A stretch of 11,163 bases of DNA from Thermoguttaceae bacterium (GTDB taxonomy: Bacteria; Planctomycetota; Planctomycetia; Pirellulales; Thermoguttaceae), in assembly GCA_017454585.1 (NCBI GenBank), contig JAFTCU010000024.1:1-11163 (forward strand). Direction: 5' to 3'. Positions 6,141 through 11,163 of the stretch are shown here, in pieces. Within the stretch, counting starts at the first letter, position 1. Each line of letters begins with the position of its first letter. The notes below the pieces were generated by a model. That model searched no databases, had not been told where the DNA came from, and worked only from the letters and a program-made list of their open reading frames with translations. Position numbers and translations under genes: made by a program.

Positions 6141-8051
6141 TTATTTGATCTTCCTGAATTTCTTGAAATTCGGATAGAACGAAACCCAAGGGTGTGGCCA
6201 GTAAACGTAGTACGCCTCGCCAACCAGAAGTGATTCCGGAACGTAGTATTCCATTACATACGCACTGCGGCGCGGATCGTACTCAGGATAGGACCAGCAG
6301 CGGCAATCCGCACTGTTCGTGCTGTTATCGCCGAGCATAAAGTATTTCCGCTCGCCTTCCTCATCCAGTTTAAACTCCACCGTCCTCGTATTTTTGAACG
6401 CTTCCCACTGGCTCGGGTCCGAGAAAAACTCATAATTCGGCTGCCAAACCTGAAATTCGCCATACGTGGCCGGGCGAATGAAATCGCACATCAGATCCGA
6501 GTATTCACGGTCCCGCGCAACGTAATAAATGTCGCGGTAAACACTCAAATGTGAAATATTTACCTCGCAGTCTTTACAACCGATCTGAACAGGCCGCTGA
6601 AGGTCATTTTCCGTTGGAATATCTGAATCAGGACCAATTTTATAAGCAGTCGGAAGATCGAATTGCAACACTTTATCGTCGATCCAGACGTGGATCTGGT
6701 CATCCACATTCGCCATTCGGAACTGGTAAATGTTTGGGGAAATCATCGAACATTTCGCGTGAGCGGTGTAGGCTTCTTCTTTGTTTTCGTTAGTCCGGTC
6801 ATATTCCAGCTGTTTCAGAATATCGGTCCCAAAGTCCGGCCGGGCAGGAATTTCAAGCGCAACATCTCCCGATTTCAGATTGATGGTGCACCAGAAAGTG
6901 CGATTTCCTCTGGAAAGACCCGCACGAAATTCGCCCGTTTTCAGCGAGCGGACGTCAATCGTACATTCCACGATCAAATCCTTGACCCAATGCCGGCCAT
7001 AATAACAGTCTGGAATCGGGATCTGAGTTGAGGGAAAGGAGGTCCCATCGTTGTACCCACCACTCAAGTATGTGTTATATGCCGTCATATCAGTAATCAG
7101 GCGCGGTTTCAAATCGGGTTTTTGCCCCATTTCCACCTGACGCCATTCTTCCTGCGAAAGGACAAGATTCTGGTAAACGAGCCAGCCCGTTTGCTCCCCG
7201 GCGTTCCCGTTAAAATAGAACTGCCGCCCATCATCGTGGGCTTTCCAGGGTGTATAGTCCACCGCATCATCCACGATCTGAGCATCATTGAGCTGGTGCC
7301 AGCGAGGAACAGCCTCCACCTTTTGCAGACGCTTGCTCTGGAAGTCGTTCTGGTACACAGGGATCATCGTCGCGAGGATTTTCTCCGGTGGTTTACGGGC
7401 GATTCGGAATGGCTCAACGTTCAAAACCGGTACTGCGTCCGAAGAGTCTTTCGTCATCCTCGCCAACGCGCGGGAGTTTTCCTTGGCCTCACGTTCCTGC
7501 TGGGCCTTGGGTGGCATCACAAAAATATTACCGCCATGGATACGAATCGTTTCTCCCGGCAAACCAACGCAGCGTTTGATGAAATTCGTGTTCGCGCCGC
7601 CCGGGAAAAGGAAAACCACCACGTCCCAGCGCTTTGGTTCCGAAAAATAGTAGGGGAATTTTCCCACCAGGATCCTGTCGCCGCTGTAGTTCGGGTTGGA
7701 ATGTCCCTTCATCGCCTCCGCACCAAAATCCATCAGCAGGTTACAGTTCGGGCAAAGACCGTAATCGGTCGAATGACCCGCCATAACACTAACCTGAAAT
7801 TCCGCACCGCACTCCGGGCAGAAAACATCCTTGTGCTGTCCCATAAGCGTTGGAGCCATGGAACCAGTCGGAATGACGAACATTTCGGCCAGGAACGTAC
7901 GGAACAAAAACGCAAGGATCAACGCGATCGCGATTGACTCGAAAAGCTCACGGACCGATGCGGCCAGATTTTCCTCGGGTGTTTTTTCATCCGTGGAAAC
8001 AATGGCCTCTTTCGTGTCCGTAGAAGATGATGTGGATTTGGTGGTAAACAC
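6141..8051 (-). CDS. lepB: Signal peptidase I with very large inserted domain
   Basis: Membrane-bound serine protease that cuts signal peptides from exported proteins. It starts at GTG 8051 with AAAGG five bases upstream. Residues 1-30 are a Ser/Thr-rich cytoplasmic tail and 36-56 one membrane helix. PTGSMAPTL (61-69) carries nucleophile Ser64. NFIKRCVGLPGE (156-167) carries the general base Lys159. YFMLGDNSTNSADCRCW (570-586) is the conserved C-terminal box. Typical enzymes have 200-330 residues and this has 636. Two insertions explain it. A zinc-ribbon-like segment has Cys pairs at 78/81 and 100/103. A region at about 180-515 has a second half (about 340-515) that looks like a concanavalin-type beta sandwich, with YQFRMANVDDQIHVWIDDK at 442-460 and VYRDIYYVAR at 504-513. 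I recall similar inserts in planctomycete enzymes. It follows pilT across heptamer element 2. Confidence 0.93.
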   Translation of the reverse strand: MFTTKSTSSSTDTKEAIVSTDEKTPEENLAASVRELFESIAIALILAFLFRTFLAEMFVIPTGSMAPTLMGQHKDVFCPECGAEFQVSVMAGHSTDYGLCPNCNLLMDFGAEAMKGHSNPNYSGDRILVGKFPYYFSEPKRWDVVVFLFPGGANTNFIKRCVGLPGETIRIHGGNIFVMPPKAQQEREAKENSRALARMTKDSSDAVPVLNVEPFRIARKPPEKILATMIPVYQNDFQSKRLQKVEAVPRWHQLNDAQIVDDAVDYTPWKAHDDGRQFYFNGNAGEQTGWLVYQNLVLSQEEWRQVEMGQKPDLKPRLITDMTAYNTYLSGGYNDGTSFPSTQIPIPDCYYGRHWVKDLIVECTIDVRSLKTGEFRAGLSRGNRTFWCTINLKSGDVALEIPARPDFGTDILKQLEYDRTNENKEEAYTAHAKCSMISPNIYQFRMANVDDQIHVWIDDKVLQFDLPTAYKIGPDSDIPTENDLQRPVQIGCKDCEVNISHLSVYRDIYYVARDREYSDLMCDFIRPATYGEFQVWQPNYEFFSDPSQWEAFKNTRTVEFKLDEEGERKYFMLGDNSTNSADCRCWSYPEYDPRRSAYVMEYYVPESLLVGEAYYVYWPHPWVSFYPNFKKFRKIK

Positions 8052-8076
8052 TAGGACCTTTCGTTTTTGTCAAAAT

Positions 8077-8172
8077 GAATAATGAATAATGAATAACGAA
8101 TAATGATTTTAAATTCAAGGGGAAAGCCCTGCATTTTTCTCCCCATTCTACATTATTCGTTATTCATTATTC
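8077..8172. repeat. Heptamer inverted-repeat element, copy 2
   Basis: The left arm is four tandem heptamers: GAATAAT 8077-8083, GAATAAT 8084-8090, GAATAAC 8091-8097, GAATAAT 8098-8104. The right arm is ATTATTC 8152-8158, GTTATTC 8159-8165, ATTATTC 8166-8172, followed by GTTA. Bases 8084-8105 and 8151-8172 are perfect 22-base reverse complements around a 45-base loop. Inside the loop GGGGA (8119-8123) can pair with TCCCC (8140-8144). The right arm lies six bases past the pilT stop; the left arm is 25 bases from the lepB start. This is the same placement as copy 1, with no similarity seen between the loop sequences. Confidence 0.85.
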
Positions 8173-8178
8173 GTTAGT

Positions 8179-9345
8179 TTAAAGGATTCCCGGCTCCTTG
8201 ACTTCAATGCCCTTCAGCGCCATCTTGAGCGCTTCGAGGTTCGGAGCCACTTCAAACGCGACTTCGCGCGTGATCATATTTTTCTCGACCAAAGTTTTAA
8301 GCGAGAGCGTAAAATCCTGCATTCCTTCCTGATAACCGATTCGAATGGCGTCGGCGAGTTTCTCGTCCTGCTCCTCCAGAATCAGTTTCTGAATCGTCGG
8401 ATTGAAGAACATCACCTCGCAGGTCGGCACACGGGAAACACCCGGCATAATGGATTTCAGGAGTTTCTGCGCCACGATCCCCTTCAGGTTAAACGCCAAC
8501 GCACTGCGCAGCGCCTTGTGCATATCCTGCGGGAAAAGGTCCAGAATACGGTTAATGGTCGTCGGAGCCGTCGAGGCGTGGATCGTCCCGAAAACCAAGT
8601 GCCCGGTTTCCGATGCGTGAATGGCCGTCTCAAACGTTTCCTGGTCTCGCATTTCACCGACCAGAATAATATCCGGGTCTTCACGCACGGCGTGTTTCAT
8701 ACCGATCATGAAATCCTTCACGTCCATACCGATTTCACGCTGGTTGATGAGGCATTTATCCTCGGTAAATGTGAACTCGATCGGGTCTTCCAGCGTCAGG
8801 ATGTGCTTCTTGTACCGCGCGTTGATCCAGTTCAGCATGGAACCAATCGTCGTGGACTTTCCGGAACCGGTGATTCCAGCCAGAAGGATCATCCCCTGCG
8901 AATACTGACAGAGTTTTTCAAGCGACGACGGAAGGAAAAGTTTCTCGAATTCCGGAATCGTATTATTCACACGACGCGCAACCAGCCCCATGTGGCCGAG
9001 CTGCTGGAGAATGTTCACACGGAAACGCCACGAAACACCATCCACCTCGACAACGTGCGCAAAGTCAGCGCCCCCTTCTTCGTTAAAAATTCGACGGTTG
9101 CGGTCGTCCATGATGTCGAACAGCATATCTACCATTTCCTCATCCGGAATGGGCGGATGATTCAGGGCCTTGAGGTCACCGCCCTGACGGATATACGGCG
9201 GCCGGTTGGCCTTCAGGTGAAGGTCGCTCCCCTTGAGCCGGACGAGGGCCGTGAAAAATTTATCGATTTTGTGGACTTTCTTTCTGTGGCGCTGCTTGTA
9301 TTCTTCCGCAGCGATTTGCGCCGCTGTGCGTGTTTCTTCTGCCAT
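8179..9345 (-). CDS. pilT: PilT-type twitching-motility / type IV pilus retraction ATPase
   Basis: A 388-residue cytoplasmic hexameric secretion ATPase that should power retraction of type IV pili. It starts at ATG 9345, with AGGGG about six bases upstream. The N-terminal PAS-like domain (about 25-130) contains GSDLHLKANRPPYIRQGG at 39-56, a hallmark of PilT/PilU proteins. Seen in the motor domain: Walker A GITGSGKSTT at 157-166, Asp box LEDPIEF at 185-191, Walker B DIILVGEMRD at 225-234 with Glu231, and His box HLVFGTIHAS at 249-258. The C-terminus ends in a conserved-looking APNLEALKMALKGI (367-380). The first 25 residues, charged and rich in Lys/Arg, extend beyond typical PilT. No other pilus genes are in the window, which is common for pilT. 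It has its own promoter. A general secretion (GspE-like) ATPase is less likely, because the long GspE N-domain and the metal-binding Cys motif are absent. Confidence 0.92.
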   Translation of the reverse strand: MAEETRTAAQIAAEEYKQRHRKKVHKIDKFFTALVRLKGSDLHLKANRPPYIRQGGDLKALNHPPIPDEEMVDMLFDIMDDRNRRIFNEEGGADFAHVVEVDGVSWRFRVNILQQLGHMGLVARRVNNTIPEFEKLFLPSSLEKLCQYSQGMILLAGITGSGKSTTIGSMLNWINARYKKHILTLEDPIEFTFTEDKCLINQREIGMDVKDFMIGMKHAVREDPDIILVGEMRDQETFETAIHASETGHLVFGTIHASTAPTTINRILDLFPQDMHKALRSALAFNLKGIVAQKLLKSIMPGVSRVPTCEVMFFNPTIQKLILEEQDEKLADAIRIGYQEGMQDFTLSLKTLVEKNMITREVAFEVAPNLEALKMALKGIEVKEPGIL

Positions 9346-9390
9346 GATTTTCCCCTGATTAATTATATGTGAAAAACCGGTTTAGGTTGC

Positions 9391-9415
9391 AAGAAATGCT
9401 CCGAAAAACCTTCCT
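9391..9415 (-). promoter_or_regulatory. Predicted 5'-terminal hairpin of pilT mRNA
   Basis: On the minus strand AGGAAG (9415-9410) can pair with TTTCTT (9396-9391), with two G-U pairs, around a 13-base loop starting GTTTTTCGG. The first paired base is seven bases past the -10, where transcription should begin, so the stem would cap the RNA 5' end. The matching position upstream of the Tat-signal gene forms the same hairpin. Confidence 0.5.
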
Positions 9416-9421
9416 CTTTTT

Positions 9422-9450
9422 ATTATACCTCAGAATCGGATTTCTGTAAA
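9422..9450 (-). promoter_or_regulatory. Sigma-70-type promoter of pilT
   Basis: On the minus strand, -35 TTTACA (9450-9445) and a perfect -10 TATAAT (9427-9422) are separated by exactly 17 bases. Predicted start is near 9415, giving a leader of about 70 bases before ATG 9345. Confidence 0.85.
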
Positions 9451-9489
9451 GAGGGGCAAGAGATTTTTTGTGGGCTTTTTCAGAGGAAT

Positions 9490-9543
9490 GGAACCACTGA
9501 TTAAGTCAGGGAACAAAAGTTTGGATACTTAATCAGCGGTTCC
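9490..9543 (-). terminator. Long hairpin downstream of the Tat-signal gene
   Basis: Bases 9490-9506 and 9527-9543 are 17-base reverse complements with one difference. In minus-strand RNA all 17 positions pair, one as G-U (GGAACCGCUGAUUAAGU on the 5' side), around a 20-base loop. It begins 14 bases past the stop codon. No T-run follows directly on either strand, so it is not a classic intrinsic terminator. It may act as a 3'-end stability hairpin, a Rho-assisted stop, or be a remnant of a small repeat. It separates this gene from the pilT promoter. Confidence 0.6.
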
Positions 9544-9557
9544 AGAAAACCAGCTTT

Positions 9558-10592
9558 TTATTTCTCTGCGTTTTCTTTTGCGGCCTTGACCTGAGCAATG
9601 GCCTTCAGAATATGTTCCTGGGATTGTTCCGTCGTCATGTGCCACGGCGTCTGCAGGAAGCCTTTCAGGTGTTCTTTGGAGAGGTTCTTCAGGCCGAACT
9701 CGACCGTGCCGCCGAAGTTCACATCATTGGACCAGTTCGAGCCGGTCGGGACCTGATCGAAGCCCGCTTTATCCAGGTCAATGTACGTCTGGACCCGTTT
9801 CGCGGTGAATTCATTGACGGCTTTGAGCTTTTCAATGTCGAATTCCGGGCCGTAGTACCAGTTGCTCTGAAGGACGCATTTCGGCATCCGTTTCAGGAAT
9901 TCTTCATCGTGCTTCCAGTAATAATCGGACCAGATCCACGGGCGAACGTTGAGTTTGTTCACCGTATCGACGAAGAAGAGGAAGTCGTGCCACCACAGCT
10001 CACCCTGACGGATCACCACGTACTCGTAGGTTCTCTGATGGTCAGCGGTCTCTTCGTCGTAACCGAGATGGAAGAAGCGCGGCGAGTCGAAAATCTCGCA
10101 CACTTCCTTGATCAGGTCGGTACAGACTTCGTAGTATTTCTGAGTCGAAAGCATACGGGAGTAGTCGCCGAGCCAGATGTCGTGGCAGGCCGAGAAATTG
10201 AGCTTCGGAATCGGCTCGATCCCCATGCCGCGCAGACGTTTCAGCTCTTTCTGGAGTTTCTCAATGCTCCACGAGCCGGGAATCGCCAGCTCCGGGTGGC
10301 TCTGGTACTGGATCCCTTCGCCAAGATCGATCAGGAGGAGGTTCAGCCCGGCGGCCTGCATCGCGTTCGTGCATTTTTCCCAAACCGCGTCATTGCAGAT
10401 GAGTTTGTCAGATTTGGGCGTGTAGGCGGTCGGTGCATCGCCCCACATGTTGGAGCCGAGGTTCATCATGTTGCCCCAGATGAATTGGCCCTGCTTTTCG
10501 GGCTCTGCAGCAGCGGAAACGAGGTTGGTAAAAGCACCGGAAGCCAAAAACGCGGCCGCGGTGGACTTCAGAAAGGTTCTGCGGGTAGGCAT
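9558..10592 (-). CDS. Tat-exported GH20-like TIM-barrel protein
   Basis: A 344-residue exported protein. It starts at ATG 10592 with AAGGAG six bases upstream, a strong ribosome site. The N-terminus MPTRRTFLKSTAAAFLASGA is a twin-arginine signal (Arg4-Arg5, FLK), with probable cleavage after VSAA (25-28), so it should fold in the cytoplasm and act outside it. The mature part looks like a TIM barrel related to GH20 beta-hexosaminidases: AGLNLLLIDLGEG at 81-93 (strand 1), LRGMGIEPIPKLNF at 120-133, and FFHLGYDEE at 173-181, where GH20 has its catalytic Asp-Glu pair. It is shorter than typical GH20 enzymes and lacks an obvious second domain, so it may be a small hydrolase or a binding protein. 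It has its own promoter between hisF and this gene, and no functional link to hisF is evident. Fold moderately sure; substrate unknown. Confidence 0.75.
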   Translation of the reverse strand: MPTRRTFLKSTAAAFLASGAFTNLVSAAAEPEKQGQFIWGNMMNLGSNMWGDAPTAYTPKSDKLICNDAVWEKCTNAMQAAGLNLLLIDLGEGIQYQSHPELAIPGSWSIEKLQKELKRLRGMGIEPIPKLNFSACHDIWLGDYSRMLSTQKYYEVCTDLIKEVCEIFDSPRFFHLGYDEETADHQRTYEYVVIRQGELWWHDFLFFVDTVNKLNVRPWIWSDYYWKHDEEFLKRMPKCVLQSNWYYGPEFDIEKLKAVNEFTAKRVQTYIDLDKAGFDQVPTGSNWSNDVNFGGTVEFGLKNLSKEHLKGFLQTPWHMTTEQSQEHILKAIAQVKAAKENAEK

Positions 10593-10622
10593 AAATTACT
10601 CCTTGGGTTGGGAAAAAGGAAC

Positions 10623-10649
10623 TTTGGCCGCTTTCAATTCGCGGCCAAA
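10623..10649 (-). promoter_or_regulatory. GC-rich leader hairpin of the Tat-signal gene
   Basis: TTTGGCCGC (10623-10631) and GCGGCCAAA (10641-10649) are perfect 9-base reverse complements with a nine-base loop. The hairpin is in the predicted leader, 17 bases before the AAGGAG ribosome site (10605-10600). A T-rich stretch follows ten bases after the stem, so attenuation is conceivable but not canonical. The pilT leader has no counterpart. Confidence 0.55.
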
Positions 10650-10680
10650 AATCTTGTGATGAAAAAAGGGGGCAAGTTCC

Positions 10681-10705
10681 AGGAAATATCCCAAAAAACT
10701 TTCCT
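10681..10705 (-). promoter_or_regulatory. Predicted 5'-terminal hairpin of the Tat-signal gene mRNA
   Basis: On the minus strand AGGAAA (10705-10700) pairs perfectly with TTTCCT (10686-10681) around a 13-base loop starting GTTTTTTGG. It is at the same distance from the -10 as in the pilT copy. Confidence 0.5.
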
Positions 10706-10711
10706 TCGTTT

Positions 10712-10740
10712 ATTAAACGCCTGGATCTGGTTTCTGTAAA
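10712..10740 (-). promoter_or_regulatory. Sigma-70-type promoter of the Tat-signal gene
   Basis: On the minus strand, -35 TTTACA (10740-10735) and -10 TTTAAT (10717-10712) are separated by 17 bases. Predicted start is near 10705, giving a leader of about 113 bases. The -35 lies 28 bases past the hisF stop, with no terminator hairpin between, so hisF read-through is possible. Confidence 0.8.
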
Positions 10741-10768
10741 GAGGGCAGGAAATATTTTTCACTCAAGG

Positions 10769-11163
10769 CTAAATCCTCATCGGAATCCCCGCGTCGGCCA
10801 TGAAGCGTTTCACTTCCTCGATCGTGTACTCGCCATAGTGGAAAATGCTAGCGGCAAGAACCGCATCGGCGTGGCCGATTTTCACCGCGTCCACCAGATG
10901 CTGGGGGGTTCCCGCGCCGCCGGACGCCACGACCGGAATGTTCACCGCGTCCGCCACGGCCCGGGTGATTTCCAGGTCGTAGCCGTCCTTCGTGCCGTCC
11001 GCGTCCATGCTCGTCAGGACGATTTCACCCGCGCCGAGTTCTTCCACCCGTTTCGCCCACTCGACCGCCTGAAGGCCCGTCGGGACGCGGCAGCCATTGA
11101 TTAAAACCTCCCATAATTCGCTTCCGTCCGGGCGTTTTACCCGTTTGGGGTCGATGTTCACCG
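10769..11163 (-). CDS. hisF: Imidazole glycerol phosphate synthase cyclase subunit, 5' part beyond window
   Basis: HisF is the (beta/alpha)8-barrel cyclase. With ammonia from HisH it makes imidazole glycerol phosphate and AICAR in histidine synthesis. About 131 C-terminal codons are visible, half of the usual 250-260 residues; the frame stays open to the window edge, so the Met near the edge (11161) is internal. Seen: [20 protein letters not shown], then [20 protein letters not shown] with the conserved catalytic-face Asp in [23 protein letters not shown] and [16 protein letters not shown], the two phosphate-binding strands, ending IPMRI. These match HisF closely, and HisA lacks the FHYGEYT block. 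The stop is TAG at 10769. No histidine neighbour is visible on this side. Confidence 0.96.
   Translation of the reverse strand, partial: VNIDPKRVKRPDGSELWEVLINGCRVPTGLQAVEWAKRVEELGAGEIVLTSMDADGTKDGYDLEITRAVADAVNIPVVASGGAGTPQHLVDAVKIGHADAVLAASIFHYGEYTIEEVKRFMADAGIPMRI

Larger units (their letters stand above)
9371..9450 (-). repeat. Promoter-leader cassette, copy A (pilT)
   Basis: Aligns base for base, without gaps, to 10661-10740 (57 of 80 identical, counted by eye). The cassette covers the -35, the spacer, the -10 and most of the early leader. The best block is TTTCTGTAAA (9441-9450), identical in both copies. The similarity includes bases outside the promoter boxes, such as the CC(G/A)AAAAAC block in the leader. 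Confidence 0.7.
10661..10740 (-). repeat. Promoter-leader cassette, copy B (Tat-signal gene)
   Basis: Gapless partner of 9371-9450, offset exactly 1290 bases, about 71% identical. After the cassette the two leaders diverge: this one continues with the GC-rich hairpin and a longer untranslated stretch. Confidence 0.7.

Noticed and set aside
7122..7937. Plus-strand open frame of 271 codons
   Set aside because: Antisense to lepB, whose catalytic motifs are intact; the plus-strand translation is Arg/His-rich shadow sequence.
8068..8073. Perfect TTGACA upstream of lepB
   Set aside because: A -10 at normal spacing would fall inside the lepB coding region, so it cannot serve lepB; probably chance.
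8077..8106. Heptamer array as a CRISPR or plasmid iteron array
   Set aside because: Units are seven bases without spacers, arranged in inverted arms, with no cas or replication gene nearby.
9362..9367. Second TATAAT close to the pilT start
   Set aside because: The best -35 candidate is TTGCAA with a 19-base spacer, and the start would lie almost at the ribosome site. The promoter at 9422-9450 is far better.
9374..9383. AAACCGGTTT palindrome in the pilT leader
   Set aside because: A single 10-base palindrome, not kept in the other cassette copy; no support as an operator.
9612..10739. Long plus-strand open frame of 375 codons
   Set aside because: It lies opposite the Tat-signal gene, whose signal peptide, ribosome site and promoter are all clear. 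The plus-strand protein shows no recognisable motif.

Overview
The window reads as ordinary chromosome from a bacterium of the Planctomycetes-Verrucomicrobia-Lentisphaerae group, most like a planctomycete. This rests on family resemblance from memory, not on a search. The pointers are a signal peptidase I of about 636 residues with a very large inserted domain, a PilT-type ATPase with a characteristic C-terminal tail, a giant GH38-like protein with its own N-terminal domain, and a Tat-exported sugar-hydrolase-like protein. All eight genes lie on the minus strand, so transcription runs right to left. No tRNA, rRNA, CRISPR array, transposase or phage gene was seen.

In order of transcription: the 3' part of hisF enters from the right edge (10769-11163). 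A Tat-signal GH20-like TIM-barrel protein follows (9558-10592) with its own clear sigma-70 promoter. pilT (8179-9345) also has its own, strikingly similar promoter. Then come lepB (6141-8051, GTG start), an LptB-like ABC ATPase (5188-6081), an unrecognised protein made of two tandem copies of one domain (4448-5086) and a 1051-residue GH38-like protein (1223-4378). The last gene, an archaeal-type phosphoglycerate mutase relative (apgM; 1-1038), runs off the left edge. The lepB-to-GH38-like genes are separated by about 60-100 bases with no promoter seen between them, so they are probably co-transcribed. LepB and LptB point to envelope and secretion work; the roles of the other two are open.

The most interesting material is non-coding. 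(1) Two intergenic elements, 1077-1219 and 8077-8172, have inverted arms built from tandem heptamers (GAATAAT/GAATAAC). Each begins only four to seven bases after a stop codon and ends just before the next gene, and each encloses further hairpins. (2) The promoters and leaders of pilT and the Tat-signal gene align without gaps over 80 bases at about 71% identity (57/80 counted by eye). Both have TTTACA, a 17-base spacer and a TATAAT-like -10. Both can form a small hairpin at the predicted 5' end of the RNA, and a difference in one copy keeps the pairing as a G-U wobble. (3) A 17-bp inverted repeat follows the Tat-signal gene.

No complete new defence or mobile system is visible. The best candidates for undescribed biology are the heptamer element family, the duplicated promoter-leader cassette, and the two uncharacterised proteins beside lptB and lepB.
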